A stretch of DNA of 64,000 bases, from NCBI GenBank assembly GCA_037349315.1, contig JBAIAC010000624.1:1-64000 (forward strand), in the 5' to 3' direction. Position 1 is the stretch's first letter; the number at the start of each line of letters is the position of its first letter. The stretch is from Chelydra serpentina. Its lineage: Eukaryota > Chordata > Testudines > Chelydridae. Shown here piece after piece: positions 42,375 to 51,400 of this stretch. The notes below the pieces were generated by a model. That model worked only from the letters and a program-made list of their open reading frames with translations. It was not told the origin of the DNA and made no database searches. Both the position numbers and the translations under genes were made by a program.

Positions 42375-43018
42375 TCTGGGAGCCAGGACTCCTGGGTTCT
42401 CTCCCCGGCTCTGGGAGGGGAGTGGGGGCTGGTGGTTAGAGCAGGGGGGGCTGGGAGCCAGGACTCCTGGGTTCTCTCCCCGGCTCTGGGCGGGGAGTGG
42501 GGGCTGGTGGTTAGAGCAGGGGGGGCGGGGAGCCAGGACTCCTGGGTTCTCTCCCCGGCTCTGGGAGGGGAGTGGGGGCTGGTGGTTAGAGCAGGGGGGG
42601 CGGGGAGCCCGGACGCCTGGGTTCTCTCCCCGGCTCTGGGCGGGGAGTGGGGGCTGGTGGTTAGAGCAGGGGGGCTGGGAGCCCGGACGCCTGGGTTCTC
42701 TCCTCGGCTCTGGGAGGGGAGTGGGGGCTGGTGGGTTAGAGCAGGGGGGGCTGGGAGCCCGAACGCCTGGGTTCTCTCCCCGGCTCTGGGAGGGGAGTGG
42801 GGGCTGGTGGGTTAGAGCAGGGGTGGGGCTGGGAGCCCGGACGCCTGGGTTCTCTCCCCGGTTCTGGGAGGGGAGCAGGGGCTGGTGGGTTAGAGCAGGG
42901 GGGGCTGGGAGCCCGGACGCCTGGGTTCTCTCCACGGCTCTGGGAGGGGAGTGGGGGCTGGTGGGTTAGAGCAGGGGTGGGGCTGGGGGCCCGGACGCCT
43001 GGGTTCTCTCTCTGGCCG
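42375..43018 (+). repeat. MIR-head minisatellite, about 8 copies
   Basis: Plus-oriented units facing the reversed array at 41720, so the pair could fold back. Several copies read GGACGCCTGGG instead of GGACTCCTGGG. Confidence 0.85.
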
Positions 43019-43059
43019 TTTCTCTCCCAGAACTAAACCCCCCTTTAATGTAAATGAAG

Positions 43060-43321
43060 GAAAATCCACTTTTTTTTTTGCATTTATTCGTTTTAGGTGC
43101 GAATCAGAGACGTGGCCCGAACCCCTCACTCGGTGGCTGAGGGGTCCCCTTGTCTCTACGTTCCCGAAGCCGGGGTGGGGGATAGACCAGGCGTTCTTGG
43201 CCCCCCCCCCCAAAAGCCAGAGGTGGGGGGGGGGCTGCGTTAGAAGTCCAGGCGTGTTGCCATCCGGACCGGGCCTCCGGCGTCGCGTCCGGGCTGCGTT
43301 GGGGCGGGGGGGGTTGGAAAC
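43060..43321 (-). other. 3' UTR exon of the CNP-like gene, probable
   Basis: A good acceptor (TTTCTCTCCTAG on the minus strand) gives an exon from 43321 that ends after AATAAA (TTTATT at 43083-43088 on the plus strand). A donor lies just past the stop codon of the previous exon at 43839. Natriuretic peptide genes commonly carry a last intron near the stop codon. Confidence 0.55.
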
Positions 43322-43464
43322 CTAGGAGAGAAAGCGAAGAGATGTGGGGGGCTGAGGTCGTGGGGTGCGGGGTAGGGGGGTGTAGTTACAGGGTGGGCGG
43401 GGCAGCATCCCAAATTGGCGGGGAAACAGCTGAGCAAAGCGACACATCAGTCACGGGGGATCGT

Positions 43465-43820
43465 TAACCTGGGGAACTCCTTGCCATGTGATGCGGTGGA
43501 CCAGAGGCAGACTGGTGGAGGCATTATAAGGGAATGAGGGCTTGCCATGCCCCCCAGCAGGAGGGTGACTAGCTGAGCGTAGCTGGAGGCAAGTCAAAGG
43601 AGGGCCGTCGTTAACCCATGGAACTACCCGCCCCTGGATTCTGCAGGGATGCCACCGTCTTAGAGGAGGCGGGAAGGGAAAGGTGAGGCGGGGGGTATAT
43701 GGGGAGACAAGGGGGTGTGTTATAGGAGGGTCTTGGGGGCAGAGAAACCAAGTGGGCTGAGGGTACGGCAATCGTTCAATAGCCCAGGCGGCGTTAACCT
43801 GTGGAACTCCCCGCCAGTGG
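43465..43820 (+). mobile_element. CR1 LINE 3'-end pieces, three partial copies
   Basis: 'GTTAACCTGGGGAACTCCTT' near 43465, 'GTTAACCCATGGAACTACCC' near 43611 and 'GTTAACCTGTGGAACTCCCC' near 43793 are the same CR1 segment. Spacing is about 145-180 bp, so this may be a tandem duplication of a decayed element in the last intron of the CNP-like gene. Confidence 0.6.
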
Positions 43821-43845
43821 ACGCTGCCAGCTCCTACCTCGGGCT

Positions 43846-45146
43846 CTAGCACCCCAGCCCGCTGAGGGTCCCGATTCGCTCCAGCTTCATCCCAAAGCAG
43901 CCCTGGGCCGCCGGCGCCTTCTTGGTCCGGCCCCGAAACCGCCGCTGGCCGCTCATGAAGTCGGCGAAGAAGCGGGCCCAGGCGGGGTCGAGGGAGGGGG
44001 GCTCGGGGCTGTCGCGCAGGGGCCGGCTCCCCGCCGGGGGGAAGAGGGGGCCGGGGGGCGCAGGGACGTCGGCGGAGCGCGGGGCGGCACCCCCGAAGTC
44101 AGCCAGAGTCTGGGGGTGAAGAAAGAGGGGACCCCATTAAAGCAGGGGATGATGCGGCACGGAGACAGGGCCCCCCCCATTATATTCCAGCCCCTGGGTA
44201 CCCCTGGCACAGAGACACAGCCCCGGCTCTGGGAGGGCAGTGGGGGGCTGGTGGGTTAGAGCAGGGGGGGCTGGGAGCCAGGACTCCTGGGTTCCCTCCC
44301 TGGGTCTGGGAGGGCAGTGGGGGGTCAGGTGGGTTAGAGCAGGGGGCTGGGAGCCAGGACGCCTGGGTTCTCTCCCCAGCTCTGGGAGGGGATTGGGGGC
44401 TAGTGGGTCAGAGCAGGGGGGCTGGGAGCCAGGACTCCTGGGTTCTCTCCCCGGCTCTGGGAGGGAGTGGGGCTGGTGGGTTAGAGCAGGGGGGCTGGGA
44501 GCCAGGACTCCTGGGTTCTCTCCCCGGGCTCTGGGAGGGAGTGGGGGTCTGGTGGGTTAGAGCAGGGGGGGCTGGAAGCCAGGACTCCTGGGTTCTCCCC
44601 GGCTCTGGGAGGGGAGTGGGGGCTGGTGGGTTAGAGCAGGGGGCTGGGAGCCAGGACTCCTGGGTCCTCTCCCCGCTCTGGGAGGGGGGTGGGGGCTGGT
44701 GGGTTAGAGCAGGGGGGGCTGGGAGCCAGGACTCCTGGGTTCTCTCCCCGGCTCTGGGAGGGGAGTGGGGGCTGGTGGGTCAGAGCAGGGGGGGCTGGGA
44801 GCCAGGACTCCTGGGTTCTCTCCCCGGCTCTGGGAGGGGAGTGGGGGCTGGTGGGTCAGAGCAGGGGGGGGCTGGGAGCCAGGACTCCTGGGTTCTCTCC
44901 CTGGCTCTGGGAGGGGAGTGGGGGCTGGTGGGTTAGAGCAGGGGGCTGGGAGCCAGGACTCCTGGGTTCTCTCCCCGGCTCTGGGAGGGGAGTGGGGGCT
45001 GGTGGGTTAGAGCAGGGGGCTGGGAGCCAGGACTCCTGGGTTCCCTCCCTAACCCGGTACTTACCTTGTGGGGCCGGAGGGGGGCCGGCGAGGCGAGTGC
45101 GGGAGGAGGAGGAGGAAGAGGAAGAGAAGGTAGACGAAGGCTGCAT
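43846..45146 (-). CDS. C-type natriuretic peptide precursor, extra (non-NPPC) paralogue
   Basis: CNP peptides activate the guanylyl cyclase receptor NPR2 and raise cGMP. Coding exons on the minus strand: 45146-45065 (signal region) and 44109-43846. Exon 2 encodes 87 residues: TLADF start, acidic/proline-rich propeptide, '[15 protein letters not shown]' (compare AWARLLQEHP in human pro-CNP), a basic cleavage region RRFRGRTKK, then [18 protein letters not shown] and TAG. The two Cys form the 17-residue ring, and the chain stops at the second Cys, which defines CNP against ANP and BNP. Exon 1 is preceded by a TATA box, but its frame is broken. A hydrophobic signal core ([14 protein letters not shown]) and a joined end ([12 protein letters not shown]) lie in two different frames from the ATG, which implies about two missing bases near 45144 and 45100. 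Consensus error or a disabled gene are both possible. Confidence 0.88.
44220..45055 (+). repeat. MIR-head minisatellite filling CNP-like intron 1, about 11 copies
   Basis: Units run from about 110 bp upstream (on the minus strand, downstream) of exon 2 to within 10 bp of the exon 1 donor. Confidence 0.9.
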
Positions 45147-45217
45147 GGTCCCTGCGTGTGGTGGGGCTGGGGGGGGGTCCGGCCGGTGTCTGGCTTCTCC
45201 GCTGCCCCGGCCCCGAC

Positions 45218-45223
45218 TTTATA
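45218..45223 (-). promoter_or_regulatory. TATA box of the CNP-like gene
   Basis: TTTATA on the plus strand is TATAAA on the minus strand (context CCTTATAAAGTCGG), 72 bp before the ATG at 45146. This predicts a start near 45190 and a 5' UTR of about 45 nt. TATA promoters are usual for natriuretic peptide genes. Confidence 0.75.
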
Positions 45224-45429
45224 AGGGGGCCCCGAGACAGTGACGTGCCCCCCCCCCGGCCCACCCCTTCTGGGATGCATCACCCAGGGCAACAGATCCC
45301 CCACCCCCCTGCTGGGGCAGGAGGGGGGGTGGGAAGGGGGAACTGGGGGGGCTTTTGTGCAGGCGAAGCAGCTACAGGGTTGTCGGGGTGACGAGTTACT
45401 GGACGTGTGTGGGGGGCGCCGGAGTCTGG

Positions 45430-46255
45430 GAAACAGATGCCCCTCACTCCCGACCCGCAGCCCCTGCCCCCCCCAGCCCTACCGCTGCCCCTCACTCCCG
45501 ACCCGCAGCCCCTGCCCCCCCAGCCCTACCGCTGCCCCTCACTCCCGACCCGCAGCCCCTGCCCCCCCCAGCCCTACCGCTGCCCCTCACTCCCGACCCG
45601 CAGCCCCTGCCCACCCCCAGCCCTACCGCTGCCCCTCACTCCCGACCCGCAGCCCCCGCCCCCCCCAGCCCTACCGCTGCCCCTCACTCCCGACCCGCAG
45701 GCCCCTGCCCCCCCAGCCCTACCGCTGCCCCTCACTCCCGACCCGCAGCCCCTGCCCCCCCCCCAGCCCTACCGCTGCCCCTCACTCCCGACCCGCAGCC
45801 CCTGCCCCCCCCAGCCCTACCGCTGCCCCTCACTCCCGACCCGCAGCCCCTGCCCCCCCCCAGCCCTACCGCTGCCCCTCACTCCCGACCCGCAGCCCCT
45901 GCCCCCCCCAGCCCTACCGCTGCCCCTCACTCCCGACCCGCAGCCCCTGCCCCCCCAGCCCTAACGCTGCCCCTCAGTCCTGACCCGCAGCCCCTGCCCC
46001 CCCCAGCCCTACCGCTGCCCCTCACTCCCGACCCGCAGCCCCTGCCCCCCCCCAGCCCTACCGCTGCCCCTCACTCCGACCCGCAGCCCCTGCCCCCCCA
46101 ACCCTACCGCTGCCCCTCACTCCCGACCCGCAGCCCCTGCCCCCCCCCAGCCCTACCGCTGCCCCTCACTCCCGACCCCCAGCCCCGGCCAGCCGAGCCC
46201 TGGAGTCCCCCCCAGGTCGGCCGGTGCCCCTCACTCCCGACCCGCAGCCCCTGCC
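45430..46255 (+). repeat. 48-bp form of the CCCCTCACTCCCGACCCGCA repeat, about 16 copies
   Basis: Linker CCCCTGCCCCCCCCAGCCCT and ACCGCTG distinguishes this subfamily from the arrays at 9165 and 26175. Confidence 0.95.
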
Positions 46256-46559
46256 CCTCCCAGCCCCTCACCCCCCCCCTTTCCAGCCCCCTTTAAATCC
46301 ATCACACGGGTAACCTGGTGGGGGCCGGAAAACATCCGGGGGCCAGACCACGGGGTTGCCCCAGAGACCAGCCAGCGGCCCACGGGGAATGCGGCTTCCA
46401 GCCGCTATGGGATGGGATGGGGGGGGGGAACTGGCTGGCTCGGGGGGGGCAGGGAATGGGGCCCGGGGTCTGTCCCCAGTCGGGGGGGGGGGCGCTGGCC
46501 CCTAAGAGGAAGTTGGGGGGGGGGTCAGGCTGGGACTTTGAGACAGGAAGTGGCTCTGG

Positions 46560-46720
46560 GAGTCGGGCCTAAAATCCTGCCCCCCCCACACACTCTGCCC
46601 CCCCACCTGGCTCTTAATTAACGGCCTAATCCCCGGATTAACGAGCCCAGGGGGCTAAGGGGGATTACGGCCGCTCCAGCCTGCGGCCCAGCTGGGGACG
46701 AGCCGGGCATTGGGGGGGGG
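46560..46720. promoter_or_regulatory. Unique island with paired homeodomain sites
   Basis: TTAATTAA at 46614-46621 is followed by TAATCC (46627-46632), GGATTA (46635-46640) and GGATTA (46662-46667). TAATCC/GGATTA is the K50 homeodomain site of OTX, CRX and PITX factors, here as a close inverted pair. It lies 1.4 kb upstream of the CNP-like promoter in sequence free of minisatellites. The enhancer role is a guess. Confidence 0.35.
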
Positions 46721-47034
46721 GGGGGCAGGGCCGTTTCCCCCCAGCAGGGGAGACCAGCCTGGCCGGGGGAGGGGGGGCTGCCACGGGGGGGGGGTGAGCT
46801 CAGCCGAGCCCCAGGAAGTGCGGCGTGGGGACGAGGAGCCCCACACAGCCCCCCCCCCGGAAAGCCCCTAGGATCTGAGTCTGGGGGTCCCCCTCCCCCG
46901 GCTCGGTTCCCCTCTGGCCCACGTGCCCCCTTTCACTTTCCTTCCCCCCCAGCCCCGGGCAGCAAGATCCCAGGCATGGGGGGGGTGGGGGCTGAGTTCG
47001 CTTCCTGAGTCCAGGAGTTAGGGGAGGGGAGGCT

Positions 47035-47425
47035 GGAAGCCAGGACTCCTGGGTTCTCTCCTCGGCTCCGGGAGGGGAGTGGGGGCTGGTGGGTTAGAGC
47101 AGGGGGGGCTGGGAGCCAGGACTCCTGGGTTCTCTCCCCGGCTCTGGGAGGGGAGTGGGGGCTGGTGGGTTAGGGCAGGGGGGGCTGGGAGCCAGGACTC
47201 CTGGGTTCTCTCCCCGGCTCTGGGAGGGGAGTGGGGGCTGGTGGGTTAGAGCAGGTGGGGCTGTAAGCCAGGACTCCTGGGTTCCCTTCCCGACTCTTGG
47301 AGGGGAGTGGGGGCTGGTGGGTTAGAGCAGGGGGGGCTGGGAGCCAGGACTCCTGGGTTTGCTCCCTGGCTTGGGGAAGGGAGTGGGGTGTCGAGGGGGG
47401 GTGAGGGGAAGCCCGGACTCCTGGG
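47035..47425 (+). repeat. MIR-head minisatellite, about 5 copies
   Basis: Plus-oriented units between two unique islands upstream of the CNP-like gene. Confidence 0.85.
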
Positions 47426-47439
47426 TTCCCGCGCCCAGC

Positions 47440-47865
47440 GAGCTCTTTCGCGGTGCCCCAGCGTGCCAATGGGACGTCAGCGGCTGACGCAGGCTGCTGG
47501 CGAAGGCGGCAGGAGGCCGCGACCTCCCCCCCCCCCTCCCGCACCCAAAAGGCTAAAAATAAAAACACCCCTGCCCACCCCACCCCCCGTGACCGAGCGG
47601 GAGTGTGGGGTGGAGGGGGGGCCCACCCAGGGAGACAAAGGAGCCAAGATTCCTGCCCCCCATGTGGGGTTCCCCGGCCAACCCCCTATTCACCAGCCAC
47701 CCGGCTGACGTCAGAGGGGCCGGGCCCCGCGGTCGGCACCCCCAGAGGGGGCCGTTCGGGGCTGGCTCCAGGCCTGACCCACGGCTCAGCTGTGATTTAG
47801 GGCCGACGCTTTCTGGAAAACTGCAAAGAGCATTAGAGAAAGACAAAGGGACCCCCACCCCGCCC
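47440..47865. promoter_or_regulatory. Unique island with MEF2 and CRE sites
   Basis: CTAAAAATAA at 47553-47562 is a full MEF2 consensus, and TGACGTCA at 47706-47713 is a perfect CRE. The stretch is CpG-rich and non-repetitive, with no coding potential seen. It may be an enhancer for the CNP-like gene or the site of an unrecognised promoter. Confidence 0.35.
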
Positions 47866-47869
47866 TAGC

Positions 47870-48240
47870 TCCAACCCCTCAGCCCCCACTCTCCTCCCAG
47901 AGCCAGGGAGAGAACCCAGGAGTCCGGGCTCCCAGCGCCCCCTGCTCTAACTCACCAGCCCCCACTCCCCTCCCAGGGCCGGGGAGAGAACCCAGGAGTC
48001 CTGGCTCCCAGCCCCCCTGCTCTAACTCACCAGCCCCCACTGCCCTCCCAGAGCCGGCGAGAGAACCCAGGAGTCCGGGCTCCCAGCTCCCCCTGCTCTA
48101 ACCCACCAGCCCCCACTCCCCTTCCAGAGCCGGGGAGAGAACCCAGGAGTCCGGGCTCCCAGCTCCCCCTGCTCTAACCCACCAGCCCCCACTCCCCTCC
48201 CAGAGCCGGGGAGGGAACCCAGGAGTCCTGGCTCCCAGTG
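47870..48240 (-). repeat. MIR-head minisatellite, about 5 copies, reversed
   Basis: Minus-oriented units that end just past the ZAN polyadenylation site. They face the plus-oriented array at 47035. Confidence 0.85.
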
Positions 48241-48315
48241 GGGTGTCTGGAGCGGACAAAGGGGGGTGGATGGAGGGACGGACGCAAGAATCAACCCCAG
48301 TGAGTAGACGAGTAA

Positions 48316-48321
48316 TTTATT
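48316..48321 (-). promoter_or_regulatory. ZAN: Polyadenylation signal of ZAN
   Basis: TTTATT on the plus strand is AATAAA on the minus strand, 143 bp after the ZAN stop codon and just before repeats begin. Confidence 0.75.
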
Positions 48322-48463
48322 CGCCGGCCTAGAACACGGCCCAGCTCTCAGGACAGACAGACGGACGGGACCGGGTGACAGTGGGAAAGGACCAAGGAGT
48401 CCGGCCTCAGGAGGTGCCGGTCGCCACTGGGCTGAAATGAGCAGCCGTGGGGGGCTGCAGACG

Positions 48464-51400
48464 TCAGGTGGGGCCAGCCCCGTGCCTCAGAAACCGGGTC
48501 ACGCGATCCTCAGTGTCGGGGTTCGCGGGGTCCCCCTGGCCTAGAGGAGAGAGAGAGACAGAGTCACCGACAGACACACCGAGATGCGCCCATCTCTGGG
48601 GCGGGGTGGCCGGTTACCCGCCGTGTGGGACAGGAAGTGGGGGGCGAATCCTGTTTCTGACGGGGCACCTCTGGGAGGGTTTGGCGGGGGGCCCGACCGG
48701 AAACCCATCTTCCCCGCCCTCCCGTCTGCCCCCCCCACACGCGCACCCCGCCCCGTCTCACCCAGGGGTGCCGTCACTGGGGTGCTGATTGTGTGTCGTC
48801 TCCGACCCTTCCGCCTGTGGGGAGAGAGGAGAACCCACGGCGGGGTTACGCCCCATTCCCGCCCCCCTGAGCCAGCCAGTCCCCGCCCTGGGGCCGGGTG
48901 GGAGCCGGCGCCCCCTAGAGGGGACAGGCCCCTGCCCCTTTCCCTGCCCCCCTGAGCCAGCCAGTCCCCGCCCTGGGGCCGGGTGGGAGCCGGCGCCCCC
49001 TAGAGGGGACAGGCCCCTGCCCCATTCCCCGCCCCCCTGAGCCAGCCAGTCCCCGCCCTGGGGCCGGGTGGGAGCCAGCGCCCCCTAGAGGGGACAGGCC
49101 CCTGCCCCATTCCCCGCCCCCCTGAGCCAGCCAGTCCCCGCCCTGGGGCCGGGTGGGAGCAGGCGCCCCCTAGAGGGGACAGGCCCCTGCCCCATTCCCT
49201 GCCCCCCTGAGCCAGCCAGTCCCCGCCCTGGGGCCGGGTGGGAGCCGGTGCCCCCTAGAGGGGACAGGCCCTACCCCATTCCCCGCCCCCCTGAGCCAGC
49301 CAGTCCCCGCCCTGGGGCCGGGTGGGAGCCGGCGCCCCCTAGAGGGGACAAGCCCCTGCCCCCATTCCCCGCCCCCTGAGCCAGCCAGTCCCCGCCCTGG
49401 GGCCGGGTGGGAGCCGGCGCCCCCTAGAGGGGACAGGCCCCTGCCCCTTTCCCTGCCCCCCTGAGCCAGCCAGTCCCCGCCCTGGGGCCGGGTGGGAGCC
49501 GGCGCCCCCTAGAGGGGACAGGCCCCCTGCCCCATTCCCCGCCCCCCTGAGCCAGCCAGTCCCCGCCCTGGGGCCGGGTGGGAGCCAGCGCCCCCTAGAG
49601 GGGACAGGCCCCTGCCCCATTCCCCGCCCCCCTGAGCCAGCCAGTCCCCGCCCTGGGGCCGGGTGGGAGCAGGCGCCCCCTAGAGGGGACAGGCCCCTGC
49701 CCCATTCCCTGCCCCCCTGAGCCAGCCAGTCCCCGCCCTGGGGCCGGGTGGGAGCCGGTGCCCCCTAGAGGGGACAGGCCCCTACCCCATTCCCCGCCCC
49801 CCTGAGCCAGCCAGTCCCTGCCCTGGGGCCGGGTGGGAGCCGGCGCCCCTAGAGGGGACAGGCCCCTGCCCCATTCCCCGCCCCCCTGAGCCAGCCAGTC
49901 CCTGCCCTGGGCCGGGTGGGAGCCGGCGCCCCCTAGAGGGGACAGCCCCTGCCCCATTCCCCTGCCCCCCTGAGCCAGCCAGTCCCCGTCCTGGGGCCGG
50001 GTGGGAGCCGGCGCCCCCTAGAGGGGACAGGCCCCTGCCCCATCCCCGCCCCCCTGAGCCAGCCAGTCCCCGCCCTGGGGCCGGGTGGGAGCCGGCGCCC
50101 CCTAGAGGGAACAGGCCCCTGCCCCATTCCCCGCCCCCCTGAGCCAGCCAGCCCCCCCTAGAGGGGACAGGCCCCGCCCCGCCGGGGTCTCACCGCTGTG
50201 TCCGCCGGCAGAGCCAGACTCCGGCGACGAGGACGCCGATCAGCCCCAGGGGCACCAGGACGCCCAGGAGGATGGCGGGGAGGTGACCTGCGGGCGGAGG
50301 AGACAGAGCTGAATCGGGCGAGGGGGGCGCCGGGTTTGGCAGGGAGGAGGCGTCTGCCCTGCCCCTGGTGCCCCAAGGCGGGAGCCGGCCACGGTCGCTC
50401 GGGTACCTGGCGGGGCCGGGGGCTCCAGGGCCGCGTCGTCCGTCACCCGCTCGCAGACCCCACCCGCGTAGCCCTCGGCACAGAGACACTCGAACCCGCC
50501 GGCCGCCTCCTGGCACCGGCCCTCGTTCTGACACGGGCCGCTGAGACACGGGCTCGCTGCGGAGACAGAGCGGGGTGAGTGCCAGGCCCCCGCTCTACCC
50601 ACCAGCCCCCCTCCCCTCCCCGAGCCGGGGAGAGAACCCAGGAGTCCTGGCTCCCAGCCCCCCCTGCTCTAACCCACCAGCCCCCAGTCCCCTCCCCGAG
50701 CCGGGGAGAGAACCCAGGAGTCCTGGCTCCCAGCCCCCCCTGCTCTAACCCACCAGCCCCACTCCCCTCCCCGAGCCGGGGAGAGAACCCAGGAGTCCTG
50801 GCTCCCAGCCCCCCATGCTCTAACCCACCAGCCCCCACTCCCCTCCCAGAGCCGGGGAGAGAACCCAGGAGTCCTGGCTCCCAGCCCCACTGCTCTACCC
50901 ACCAGCCCCCTCCCCTCCCCGAGCCGGGGAGAGAACCCAGGAGTCCTGGCTCCCAGCCCCCCATGCTCTAACCCACCAGCCCCCACTTCCCCTCCCAGAG
51001 CTGGGGAGAGAACCCAGGAGTCCTGGCTCCCAGCCCCCCCTGCTCTAACCCACCCAGCCCCCACTCCCCTCCCAGAGCCGGGGAGAGAACCCAGGAGTCC
51101 TGGCTCCCAGCCCCCCCTGCTCTAACCCACCAGCCCCCACTCTGCTCCCAGGGCCGGGGAGAGAACCCAGGAGTCCTGGCTCCCAGCCCGCCCTGCTCTA
51201 ACCCACCAGCCCCCACTCCCCTCCCGCAGCCAAGCCCAGAGGCAGCCGGTGCGTTGGCCACCGTGTGTCATGGCCCCTACACACTACCGGGCCAGGGGAG
51301 ATTCCCCAGCTCGGCGGGCGGCGGCTGGGCCCCAGGGTCCCACCTCACCGCGGTAGCAGCCCCGGGTGTAGTTGGCAACGGCGCAGATCAGGGGCTCGAG

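Noticed and set aside
43846..45146. ANP- or BNP-type peptide
   Set aside because: There is no C-terminal tail after the ring Cys. The stop codon follows at once, as in CNP.
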